Assembly (NCBI GenBank): GCA_010015745.1
Contig: ML978217.1
Location: 124,001-188,000 of the forward strand
From: Setomelanomma holmii
Taxonomy: Eukaryota > Ascomycota > Dothideomycetes > Pleosporales > Phaeosphaeriaceae
Reading direction: 5' to 3'
Length of the DNA: 64,000 nt
Part shown: in pieces, positions 33,236 through 42,724 of the stretch
Numbering within the stretch: position 1 is the first letter of the stretch
Layout: the number at the start of each line of letters is the position of its first letter
Translations under genes and position numbers: made by a program
The notes under the pieces: model-generated
Told to the model about the DNA's origin: nothing
Seen by the model: only the letters and a program-made list of their open reading frames with translations
Database searches by the model: none

Positions 33236-34999
33236 TTAGCCCAGCCTTATAAGAGGCTGCTCTCTTGCCTCTTTGGGGCAATTGTAGAGATTTTTGGGCG
33301 GTTGCAGCCTCTTTCTCCTCCTGTTTCTTACGCTTCCCTTTGGCCCTTTGTGCAGCCAATCTTTCCTTCTCTCTCTCTCTCTCTCTACCTTAGCATTCTC
33401 TCGCGCTACACGCCTTTCTTCTGCCTCTTTCTGCTTAAGTAAGGCAGCCTGAGCTCTAAGGTCCTTCATCTCAGCTTTTTTGAGCTTCTCCTCAAGTTCC
33501 TCTTTAGCTCTCACTCTCTCACGGTACCAGGCCTCCCTGAACTTCCTTGGTGACCAGAATTGAGCTCCTCCGTAGTATTCTTGACGCTGCTGAAGGTCAA
33601 GAGTCTTGCCCTTCTTCTCGTGCTTCTTTTTGGTGTTGAGAGCGCGTACAAGACCTTTGTTCTCATAGACAAGAAGGTCGTTTTTCGTCTAGAGGTGGTA
33701 GAGAGAGAGAGTAATCTTCTTTGCCTCCTTTTCTATCCTATCTTTTACTGCCTTCTCTACAAGGTCTCTCATCTTTCTCTAGTTCTCTTTAGCGAGTACA
33801 GGAGAGCTTCCTGCCTCTTTATCTTGTTCTGGTGTCTTTAGGCGGAATCTTTGAAGTATGACGTCTCTCTCTATTGGCTATATACTAGTAGCTTGAAAGG
33901 ACGTCAGGATAAGTCTCTGGTTAAAGGTAGAGGTCCAGGCCTTCCAGAACAACAGGAAGAAGTCGCCCTTTTTGACTAGGACAAGTCCTTAGGTGAATTA
34001 AAGGTGGGTAGTAAGCTCTTAGGTGTACGCTCTTGCAAGTGGCGCAAACAACACCACATTAAGTAGCTGAAGGCTGTAGGTTGAATAAAGAGGAAAGATA
34101 GTAAGGAGAATCTTGTTCTTGTAGCAATACTCTAAAAAATCCATAGAAACGTGACTCCTATGCCATCTAAGATAAGGAGACGGTAACTTGAGTGCGCTTT
34201 CTTCTTGGTATGACAGTCAAATACCTGCTTAAGCCAGGCCAGTCCTACGTCATTATTTGTCTATCTAGAGGGAGATGAAGCGACAAAGACGTCGTGCTTA
34301 CTGACCTCAATATCCTCTACCCAGGACGACCGTATGTTACTGTTCTGGGCCTGGTAGATGAGACCAGGAGGAAGACTTGTTCCATTAGCACAAGCACATG
34401 CTAGGACAGTTACCCACTCACGAGAGCCGTCTTGAAGTGAGTCTCTGACTCTTTTTATCTCCCATAAGCTCCTAGAGAAGACTCTCTTTGTCCTTAAAGT
34501 GACCCCAATCATGAAGCCCTTCTCGTCCATATTGTACGTGTGACAAGGCTCCACATTATACTGCTGCATCTTGTCATAGAGCAGATCAAAGTAGAGGTTG
34601 TAATTGTACTCCGAGTCAGCGTGGTGACGTACAACGTCCATACCAGCCGCCCATTTGGACGAGAGATGGTCCTTGTGTCTCCTCAAAAAGCGCCCCACCC
34701 ACGTCTCTCCCACAGGCTGTTTGGCTATCTCAGACGCAAATCGACGCGTCATGGCTCTGGTAGGTGAAAGTCCTCGACCTGTGAGAGTCTTTGATATAAT
34801 CTATAAGCTCTGCCTCTTGTTGTAGGCTGAGTTTTCTTTGGTTGATGTTTTTGACTGCCACACTGCCCTGAACGCCCTTGCATCTTCGGGCTAGCGTAAC
34901 TCAGTTGACTTTGAAGATATCTGCACACTTTTTATACGAAAGCTGTTCTCCAGAGCCGTGCGATTTCATTGCTTCAACTGCCTTGTCAATAGGTTCCAT
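33236..34999 (-). pseudogene. Pogo-type transposase, broken
   Basis: Reading leftward from ATG 34999: an N-terminal helix-turn-helix start (MEPIDKAVEAMKSH), then 34752-34261 with RFLRRHKDHLSSKW, YNMDEKGFMIG (first catalytic Asp region) and REWVTVLACACANG, and at the left end a charged coiled-coil tail (EELEEKLKKAEMKDLRAQ) ending near NLYNCPKEAREQ. Many TAG codons lie between 34260 and 33520, so the DDE core is not one frame. Confidence 0.82.
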
Positions 35000-35057
35000 A
35001 TTGGTTGAGATACTGCGTCTTGAAGTTGGTGGTAAGTTTGGGTGATGATGTGCGGGG

Positions 35058-35115
35058 TGGTCGCCACGCGGAGGTGGTCGCCACGCGGAGGTGGTCGCCA
35101 CGCGATCGTGCACGG
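35058..35115 (-). repeat. Right terminal inverted repeat of pogo copy 1, expanded
   Basis: The reverse complement of the left end, but with three units of the GGTGGTCGCCACGCGGA type (17 bp period) instead of two, so this end has gained one unit. Confidence 0.9.
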
Positions 35116-35133
35116 TAACGTGTTTTACAAGCG

Positions 35134-36922
35134 AGTGCGCACCCAACCAACTTTCTGCAACGCTACAGGCGTACATCTCAACCACGTTAAGAGATAATAT
35201 AGAGATATTGATACACTATACTAAGCAGTATCTGAAGTATCTTTTTTGCATGTACGTGAGTTATGCCTAGTCTCTCTGCACCTCTTGCAGCGCGCCAGAG
35301 CCTGTCGACTAAGGCCTAATCGCTCTCCACCTTGATGCTGTTCACGCTGCATCTGCTGGTCAGCCTCCTTTTAAGCAAGTATATTCTCTCCCTCTCCCTT
35401 TGTTAAGGTCCCCTGCCTCTGTATCCGCTTCTTTTTACGCTATCTACGCTTTGTAGCTGCCTCATTAGCTCTCTCAAGGCTGGTGATCCGATCACGCATC
35501 AGCTCAGCTGAGAGCATCATTACTTCTGCCCCCTTCTTGAGCTGGTTAATCGCTTCAATAATTGAGGCAGGTGATGAGCTCTTGTGCCGCTGCACACGAT
35601 TACGTATCAGAGTTGATTGAGCCTCAAGCTCACGTACGTTGCTCGGCGTACGAGCCTCCCAGAGAGCCTCTACGAGAGCAGCAGGAGTAGGCGTACGCAG
35701 CTGCACATCAAGCTTCGATAGGACAGCGTCTGGCTGGAGAGGCACAATGCCTGTGCCGCAAAAGGCTGAGCAGATATTTGCTGACGTAAAGGATTGATCA
35801 AAGGCAGCCTTAAAAGCTGGCAGAAACTCGAGCTTGGTGATGTGGTTGATGTGGTGGCGGATTAGAGCCTCAATCTCACGGCTGTACACGCGCTTCAATG
35901 GCAAGAAACAGTCAACGTCAAGTGGCTGCAGCAGGTGTGACGAGTGAGGCGACATGCAGAGCGTATAGATATTGTTCTCCTTGCAGAGCTCTCGAAATTT
36001 CAGAGAGTGGTGGCTCTCATGGCCGTCAAGGATGAGCAGGTGACGTGCACCTATAACACAAGTCTTCATATAAGCATCAAAGTGCTTTAGCTAGTCAACT
36101 CCTAGCTCGTTGGTTGTCCAGCTATTGTTGCTGACTGTGATCGCCCAGTCGCGTGGGATCTCTGTCTCCTTGTACCAGGCAGATACCGGTAGATGATAGC
36201 GGCCAGCAAAGATGAGGAACAGTAGGATTGACCAGCCAGCTGCGTTGATCGCAGCAATCAACGTCACCCACTCACGATTGCCTGGCTGGATAGCCTTTGG
36301 CCTGTCTCTTCTCTCTGACCCTGTCACGACGAGCTGAGTCATGATCTTGCCTATCATGAAGCCAGCCTTGTCAAAGTTGTAGACGTCCTCATTGCAGATG
36401 CCATACTTAGCCTTTGTCTGCTCTATGAGCTCAAACCAGCCTCTGATTAGTACAGGATCCTCAGATAGAGCTCTCTGCCTACTGTACGCTCGATTGAAAC
36501 GCGTCGTAAGACTGTCTGTACGCTTAACAAAGTTGCGCAGCCACTGGACGCCAATGCAACGTGCGCTGCACGCAGCCAGCAGCTTATCAGCTATATCATG
36601 TACAACGTCAAACGTAGGAGCAAATCCACGTTGATCTAGGTCAAGTATATAGCTAACAATCACCTCCTCTTCTAGCCGGGTAAGCTTCTTTGAGTTGGGC
36701 TGGCAATCGCGTTGAGCAGGCTTGCCAGCACATCGGCGGTGGAGTGTATCTTGAGAGACATTAAACGTCTGAGCAGCAACTGCCTCACTCTGAAATTGAT
36801 CTTGCTGAAGACTGAGATAGCAAGGTGTATATCAGCCTCATAGGAAGCTGGCTGGGCTTGAGTTGGGGGTGCTATAGTAGTTAGGAGTTTACGCGTTGTA
36901 GAAAGTTTGTGGGGTGCGCACT
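35134..36922 (-). mobile_element. Fot1-type DNA transposon
   Basis: About 1.79 kb with imperfect inverted ends: AGTGCGCACCCAACCAACTT at 35134 against the reverse complement of the sequence closing at 36922 (AGTGCGCACCCCACAAACTT). It begins 18 bp from the end of pogo copy 1, with no clear TA duplication. Outer limits are therefore uncertain by some bases. It contains an almost complete transposase on the minus strand. Confidence 0.75.
35440..36890 (-). pseudogene. Fot1-type transposase with one central nonsense codon
   Basis: The N-terminal part reads SEAVAAQTFNVSQDTLHRRC (HTH), GWFELIEQTKAKYGI, then NFDKAGFMIG. The DDE catalytic core continues with LILDGHESHHS and SSHLLQPLDVDCF (DDE_1 superfamily), and a coiled-coil C-terminus. 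The two large frames (36663-36091 and 36069-35440) are in the same phase. They are separated by one TAG at 36091-36093 in ELGVD-stop-LKHFDAY, where relatives have Trp (TGG to TAG). The 5' end, upstream of the HTH, may hold another frame change. This is the best-preserved transposase in the window. Confidence 0.85.
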
Positions 36923-36929
36923 ACTTATT

Positions 36930-38240
36930 ATCGCATCTGCTGCAGTCCTCACACGCTTAACCTTATTGACTAGGTGCTCCTCTAGGGCAAGGACACCAAC
37001 GCCTTTAACAACGATGCGCGCGAGCTTGCTAACAAGGGCGAGTTTATGCGCAAGTGGAGACGCAACAGACCTTTAGGCATACTTTAAAGCGTTATCGCTT
37101 ACATTAAAACACTGCAACAGTACGCTCTATTTGCTGAGTTTCAGCGCCTTACTCATTGAGAGCTACCTACCGACGCGCCTGCTGAAGACCGCAAAATACT
37201 TGAGCCTGTTAAGCCTGTTGTCACACGCTGGAACTCGTACTACTCATGTTTTAAGCGCGCAGTTAAGCTGCAATCAGCTGTTAACGCTTACGCTAATCAC
37301 CATATTCGACGAGTGCGAGATGAGGACACGTACGCTCAAAGCCGTGGCAACAAGCTGCCTGAAGCGCAGTTATGGATGCAGTCAGACAGCCTTACAGCTG
37401 CTACACGGCGCCTTAAAGGGCGCACAAATAGGGGACGCTTTAGAGCTATTGCTGAGGTTATTCTAGTGTTTGAGTATATCCTTACCTACCACGAGCAGCA
37501 CGTTGAAGCCTACAACGCAGTTAATTATAACACCTATAACAAGGCGCCTAAGGACTATCTCACAATTAACTTGCGCGCAGCATAGGCAAAGACAAGCGAG
37601 TACTATGCTAAACTAGACCTCTCACCAGCTTACTACGCTGCAACAATACTCCATCTGTACTACAAGCTGTACTGCGACTCTGCGTAGAGCGATAGGCCTG
37701 ACTGGCTTGAGGCTAATAACCGCAATTTTCGCGCTTTGTGGGCGCAATACAACACTTCACTAAGCGTATTGAGACGTCTAACAGTGCTCTCTAATAACAT
37801 AGACGACGCGATTGACAGCTTTATTGACTCTAGCGCCCTAGCTAATAACAGCACAGAGGAGGATGAATTTGAAAGGTGGAAGCGCAGCAAGCCGTGCGCT
37901 GAGAAGGGCACTAAACATGCAAACAACCCTATCAAATACTAGGTAACACTGCGCAATTATTATCCTAACCTTAGCTAGCTTGCGCGTAACGTGCTCTCTA
38001 TCCTAGCATTAAGCTGTGAGTGTGAGCGCATGTTCAGCGAACTTGGTGACCTCTTAGAGCCTCGCCAACAGGCTATCCAGCCTTAACTATTGGCAGCGAT
38101 ACAGTGCGTAAGACGGTGGCAAAAAGCTGGCCTAGGCGACGACAATATTGCAGCAAAGGCAGCGTCTGTTAACGCTGATTTGGACGCTTTGTATGATATG
38201 AGCACATAGGATGACGACTGCAACACCAAAGATAGTTAGG
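36930..38240 (+). pseudogene. hAT-family transposase remnant
   Basis: From about 37313 to 38240 a single frame reads a hAT transposase interrupted only by TAG/TAA codons (37583, 37685 and later). Segments include FEYILTYHEQHVEAYNAV, YYAATILHLYYKLY, and the diagnostic C-terminal dimerisation block LARNVLSILALSCECERMFSEL followed by RRWQKAGLGDDN. Several stops fall where Trp or Gln is expected, consistent with C-to-T decay. The 5' part (36930-37310) is degenerate. Short repeats of the ATCAAGCCTCAA type at 38260-38350 may be sub-terminal sequence of the element. Confidence 0.82.
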
Positions 38241-38448
38241 AAATAGATTATCGAGCCTATCAATCAAGCCTCAAATCAAGCTATGAAAATCAGCTTGATA
38301 GCCCTCTCAAGCCAAGCGTAGTCCTTTGCTATCAAGCCTCAAGTCAAGCCTCAGCCCGTGGCTGGCTTGGCTTGTTTGTTGGCAAGTCTGATTGGTGTTT
38401 CAAAGGCAACCGCGAATAAGAGGGATTGCGACCACAGCCAGCGTGAAC

Positions 38449-40087
38449 AAGGCACTGGTTGAGAAGCTGCCGCTAGCTGGAATTTGAGTGCTGGATATGA
38501 CAAGGGTACTTGCAGGGGTGACTGGTTTCTATATCGCGAACTGATATGGACATTTCTGATCGGTGCTAGCCAACATGCACCAGATACTCGGGGATCTGGG
38601 CGCCGAAATCATTAAGATCGAACACCCCACGTGAGTTGATGACACAAGATCATGGGGTCCACCAGAATTGCCATATACAGATGGTGTTGAGCGATCCTTT
38701 CCCGGTGAAAGCGCTTATTATCTCTCGGTAACGATTGTCTTCAATAGCTGCGCCGACGCAATCCTGAATCCTGTTCTAGGTCGATCGCAACAATAAGTCG
38801 CTTGGTCTATCCTTCAACAATCCAAATGGTATCTCAATCATTCATGGCCTCGTTCAGAAATGTGATGTCCTCGTTGAGAACTACCTGCCTGGATCGCTTG
38901 CCAAATACCAGCTCGACTACGCAACCATATCCAAGCTTAATCCTTCCCTTGTCTATGCCTCCGTAACCGGTTATGGCCAGGCTGGCCCATATAGCGATCG
39001 AGCGGGATACGACGTGATAGTGGAAGTGCGCGTACCGAAAGCGTCATAGCACAACTTAGATGAGATGCTGACAGATCCTAGTGAGATGGGTCTGATTCAC
39101 ATCACTGGCGAGAGAGATCGACCACCGGTCAAGGTTGGAGTTGCGATAACGGACATCTCGACCGGCATGTATACGGCCATTGGCGTGTTGGCTGCATTGT
39201 ACTCAAGGAAGGAGACAGGATTAGGGCAATGGATCGATGCAAGCTTGAGCGATTGCCAGGTGGCAGGTCTAGCCAACATTGCAAGCAGCTGTCTTCTCAC
39301 AGGAAATAAAGATAGCGGAAGGTGGGGAACGGCACATGGTAGTGTCAGGCACGGTGATATACCGTAGCCCTCTAGTATTCTGCCCCAGGTTCTCATCCCA
39401 TCTTCCCTCTCGCGCTAGTACGTTCTGGGCTTACCACCCAGCTCGCGCCCTCGTACATAGCTCGCTCCTTCCATAGAACCAATACAACACGATTCACACA
39501 TGTTCCATTCCTGGTCCTATTGACAGGTAGCTCAACCTCAATTCTGGCGTATTTCAATGAATCTTGTTGACTAGGTTGTAGCCGCGGTGGTACCATACCG
39601 AGCGTACAAGACGAAAGACACCAACATCGCAGTTGGAGGGTGCAACGATAAGTTGTATGGTATCTTGAGCAACAAGCTTGGTGAATCCGAATGGAGAACC
39701 GACCCCCGACTCGTCACCAATGCGCTGCGAGTCAAGCATCGCGAGATTCTCGATGCCATGGTAGAGGCCGAGCTCCAACTAAGAACGACGCAAGAATGGC
39801 TGCAAATTTTCGAAGGCAGTGGTATGCCATATGCCGCAGTCAACGATATCCAAGGCACAATCAACCACGAACATGTCCTGGCGCGCGGGATGATCGAGGA
39901 AGTGGACCACCCAGCGTGCGGCAAGGTGAAGTTAGTAAATCATCCGGTGAAATACTCCCACATCGAACCGAAGATAAGGAGTGCGCCGCCATTGCTAGGT
40001 GAGCATACGAGCGAAGTGTTGCAACAACTGTTGGGCTACGACGAGGTAAAGACTAACAGCTTGAAGAATGACCAGACGGTCGCGTGA
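38449..40087 (+). pseudogene. Decayed CaiB/BaiF (family III) CoA-transferase gene
   Basis: Intron-aware reading gives KLPLAGI-stop-VLDMTRVLAG (TGA at 38485), intron 38518-38569, then PTCT with a one-base loss near 38581, ILGDLGAEIIKIEHPT-stop (TGA at 38632), VDDTRSWGPP, intron 38728-38779, VDRNNKSLGLSF, NPSLVYASVTGYGQAGPY, HITGERDRPPVKVG, GQWIDASLSDCQVAGL and the C-terminal GMPYAAVNDI, VNHPVKYS. Both TGA codons replace a conserved Arg (CGA to TGA). Intron 3 (39339-39581, 243 bp) is unusually long for this window; a 60-base intron at 39026-39085 is likely but has a weak acceptor. Living relatives move CoA between carboxylic acids, such as itaconate or other dicarboxylates. Confidence 0.88.
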
Positions 40088-40550
40088 TATCAGATAGTAG
40101 TCCTATAGAGTGGAGGCAACGACAAGATCGAATGCAATAGTTGCAAACCACCGCACTGCTTCCTACGACATACACATAATAGCCACGCTTCATTATAGTG
40201 CACCGAGCAGCGGCCTTCCTAGCTTTTCCTCGAGTCATCATCAGCATTCTGTGCTTTTGCCGCTTTCGGACAGTCGCATCTACCGGTATGGTAACCAGAT
40301 TCGGCGGCCCTACATCCCAGTTTGTACGTCACTCACCGATCTGCGCCAACCCCACATGCACCCTACAAACTGTCCTACAGGTGAACCAACCCGCTGATAT
40401 GGCCAGGACGAGTTCAGACATGCGGCTGTAATATGGGAAGCACGTTGTTCGTGTACCGCAAATCCGGAAGCTAGTGGGAAGGCTAGATGGGTAATTGTTA
40501 TGCGACAGACTTCATACTGTCGCTTAGAAGAGGAGTTTGAGTGAGGAAAA
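40088..40550. other. Intergenic region between two pseudogenes
   Basis: About 460 bp, formerly the carrier promoter. No gene or repeat is recognised. Confidence 0.4.
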
Positions 40551-41799
40551 ATGACGAGCAAGAGTAGCAGTGAGAAGGTGACTGCTCTGCCGTTCAGGTA
40601 TCAGTTCGCCGCTGGCGCCGTAGCTGGCATTTCTGAAGTACGTCGCCAGCCTTGAGAAAGTAATGAAATGATTATAGCTGACACCTCGCAGTTCCTTGTT
40701 ATGTAAGACAGCTTTGATAATCAGGATCTTATATTTGCTAAGGTCGTAGAAAGGTATCCGCTTGACGTTGTCAAGACGCACATTCAGCTACAGCATGGAG
40801 TAATGTCTGGCAACGATGGGTACAGCGGCGTATTGGATTGCTTCCGCAAGATCATCCGTCATGAGGGTATCTCGAGGTTATATCGGGGCACTACGGCCCC
40901 AATCTTGATGGAGGTGCCTAAGCGGTCAGTGTTATTTTGGAATTTGCATCACCTCTGACGATCATCATAGAGCCATCAAGTTTTCAGCAAATGACTCTGT
41001 CAGATGTGAGAGGACAGAGCAGACATGAAGGAAGCAGAAGGTTGTTGTATTGAGAGAGCTACAGAGAGCGATTATATACACAACCACGATGAGTAAGCAA
41101 GTGACAAAGAGTCACGTGGGAGATGCAGTTCACATGTACCTTGTGAACTGAGGTGCCAGTCTGACAGACTTTTTTGGTCCCATCTACCAGCGCATCTTCG
41201 CCACGCACACAATGAATCAGCCCTTAGCCGTCCTGACTGGAGCGAGTGCAGGAGCTACTGACTCTTTCGTAGTTGTCCCTTTCGAGCTACTGAAGATACG
41301 TTTGCAAGACAAGTCCTCTGCCGCACGGTATAATGGACTGACAGAATGCCTGCTCAAAGTAGCGCGCCACGAAGGGCCGTTGGCGCTCTACAATGGATTA
41401 GAGGCAACGCTGTGGAGACATATTGTGTGGAACGCTGGGTACTTTGGCTGCATCTTTTAGGTTCGGGCTCAGATGCCAGACCCGACGAGATCACCAAATC
41501 TATTCAGGCAGAAGACATTGAATGATCTCGCCGCGAGCTTTGTGGGCGGCGTGTTTGGGACGACGCTGGATACGCCACTTGACGTCGTCAAGAGCCGGAT
41601 TCAAAGCGTTGCAAAGGTAGCCGGTGCTAAGCAAAAGTACGAGTGGGCGTGGCCGAGCTTAGCTGTGGTTGCGAGGGAGGAAGGCTTCCGAGCGCTGTAC
41701 AAGGGCTATCTGGCCAAAGTCCTTCGCTTTGGGCCAGACGATGGCGTTTTAGTGTTGGTCTACTCGGCCGTCCTAGATCTACTTGCGAGCGTTGCATAG
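40551..41799 (+). pseudogene. Mitochondrial oxodicarboxylate-type carrier, inactivated
   Basis: Exons 40551-40637, 40692-40702 (an 11-base microexon), 40754-40924 and 40971 onward join in phase. All three mitochondrial-carrier signatures are seen: YPLDVVKTHIQ, VPFELLKIRLQ and TPLDVVKSRIQ, with GVLDCFRKIIRHEGISRLYRG typical of the 2-oxodicarboxylate branch. Two lesions kill it. A 169-bp solo LTR sits between KFSAND and FFGPIYQRIF, and TAG at 41458-41460 replaces Gln in GCIF-VRAQ (CAG to TAG). Otherwise the frame is open to 41799, so loss is recent. Living members exchange 2-oxoadipate/2-oxoglutarate-type acids across the inner membrane. Confidence 0.88.
40998..41166. mobile_element. Solo LTR, 169 bp, inside the carrier gene
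   Basis: Starts TGTCAGA and ends TCTGACA (inverted ends, TG..CA). It is flanked by GACTC (40993-40997) and GACTT (41167-41171), a 5-bp target duplication with one C/T change. Removing it and one duplicate restores the carrier reading frame. No internal retroelement sequence remains, as expected after LTR-LTR recombination. Confidence 0.88.
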
Positions 41800-42724
41800 T
41801 GAACCTCTTGTTGGTTGTATGCGAGGCACCTACGCAGATGACGGACGCGGGTCAGATTCGTGTTTCAACATTTGAACCAAACCTGTTCTATGCTTTAGTA
41901 GTGTCCATATGTCCGTGCTATCATGGGAGTGGACTCTGTCCGCGAGGCCTGTGATAGGTTGGATGCTTGGTATATGCCTTGCACTATATGTGCCAACATC
42001 CGTAAGCTATAGTGAACAGCATGGAATCAATAGCTTCTAGAAACCATTAAGAAGCAGATTTGATCGAAATGAAGCAAGAGACCCAGTCTATCGTAATCTC
42101 GCACTCCGAGACAAATAGGACGTGTCGCAAATCCTGTCTGACAATCAGCCAGGGTAGAGGTTGGCAGTGCCCCACTAGCGCGCAAACCTCAAGTGTCCCA
42201 CACGCTTTGCACTCGAAGTCGGCGGTGGGTGCATCCTTCAAGGAGCTTTTGGTCCAGGGCCTGTATGTGAAGATCATCTGGCCTATCATTGGGGAGACAT
42301 TGAAGATTCCTGGGCTCCAAAAGCTCTGCAAACGAACGTGTGATGGTCGCCCGTGTGCTTGTGCTGCGTTTTTTCAACCACACGGCTCGAGGGACCAAGA
42401 TGGGCAGCGCAAAGATCAGCTGTTACACGTGAAGGGACCGATGTGCACACACCGCAATCTGTAGAGGACGAGCCTGCAGGTTCATATGCTGTGCGTAGAT
42501 GAAGGTTGAGTGAAAGAATGAGAGGTCCCAGCCTATACTTGGTTGAGCCGAGTCATGGTTGTGCGTTCCCCCGCATCCGATCGCTTGGCTGCCAACATGA
42601 CTGCAGACTTGACAGGCGCGACCTTCCGGACATCCTTTCACTCGCCAAGGCTTTGCGACGACGCACACCAATACTAACTAATTGATGCCGCACTGTGGGA
42701 CACTCCTTGCGATAAAGTCTCGTC
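41800..42724. other. Intergenic region upstream of the C2H2 regulator
   Basis: About 900 bp. A minus-strand frame (42047-42331) has a Cys-rich segment, but no family was recognised and no splice model is supported. Otherwise nothing is seen. Confidence 0.4.

Larger units (their letters stand above)
32956..35115 (-). mobile_element. Pogo/Fot-type DNA transposon, copy 1
   Basis: A 2160-bp element with inverted ends. The left end starts CCGTGCACGATCGCGTGG at 32956 and the right end is its reverse complement, closing at 35115; each is bordered by TA, the target duplication of Tc1/mariner-pogo elements. The ends contain tandem copies of a unit with core GGCGACCACC: two on the left (the second has TGACGACC) and three on the right. 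It encodes a broken transposase on the minus strand. The family is related to the two copies in the 52-63 kb island, whose ends also carry two GCGACC boxes but differ in sequence. Confidence 0.88.

Noticed and set aside
33360..33400. CT microsatellite as a feature of its own
   Set aside because: It is short and lies within the Lys/Arg/Glu-rich transposase tail, where such repeats arise from the codons.
35041..35115. CRISPR-like or satellite array (three GGTGGTCGCCACGCGGA units)
   Set aside because: The units are part of the pogo terminal inverted repeat, and the organism is a fungus.
42047..42470. Cys-rich frames as a small gene
   Set aside because: Open on both strands without a recognisable family or a supported splice model.
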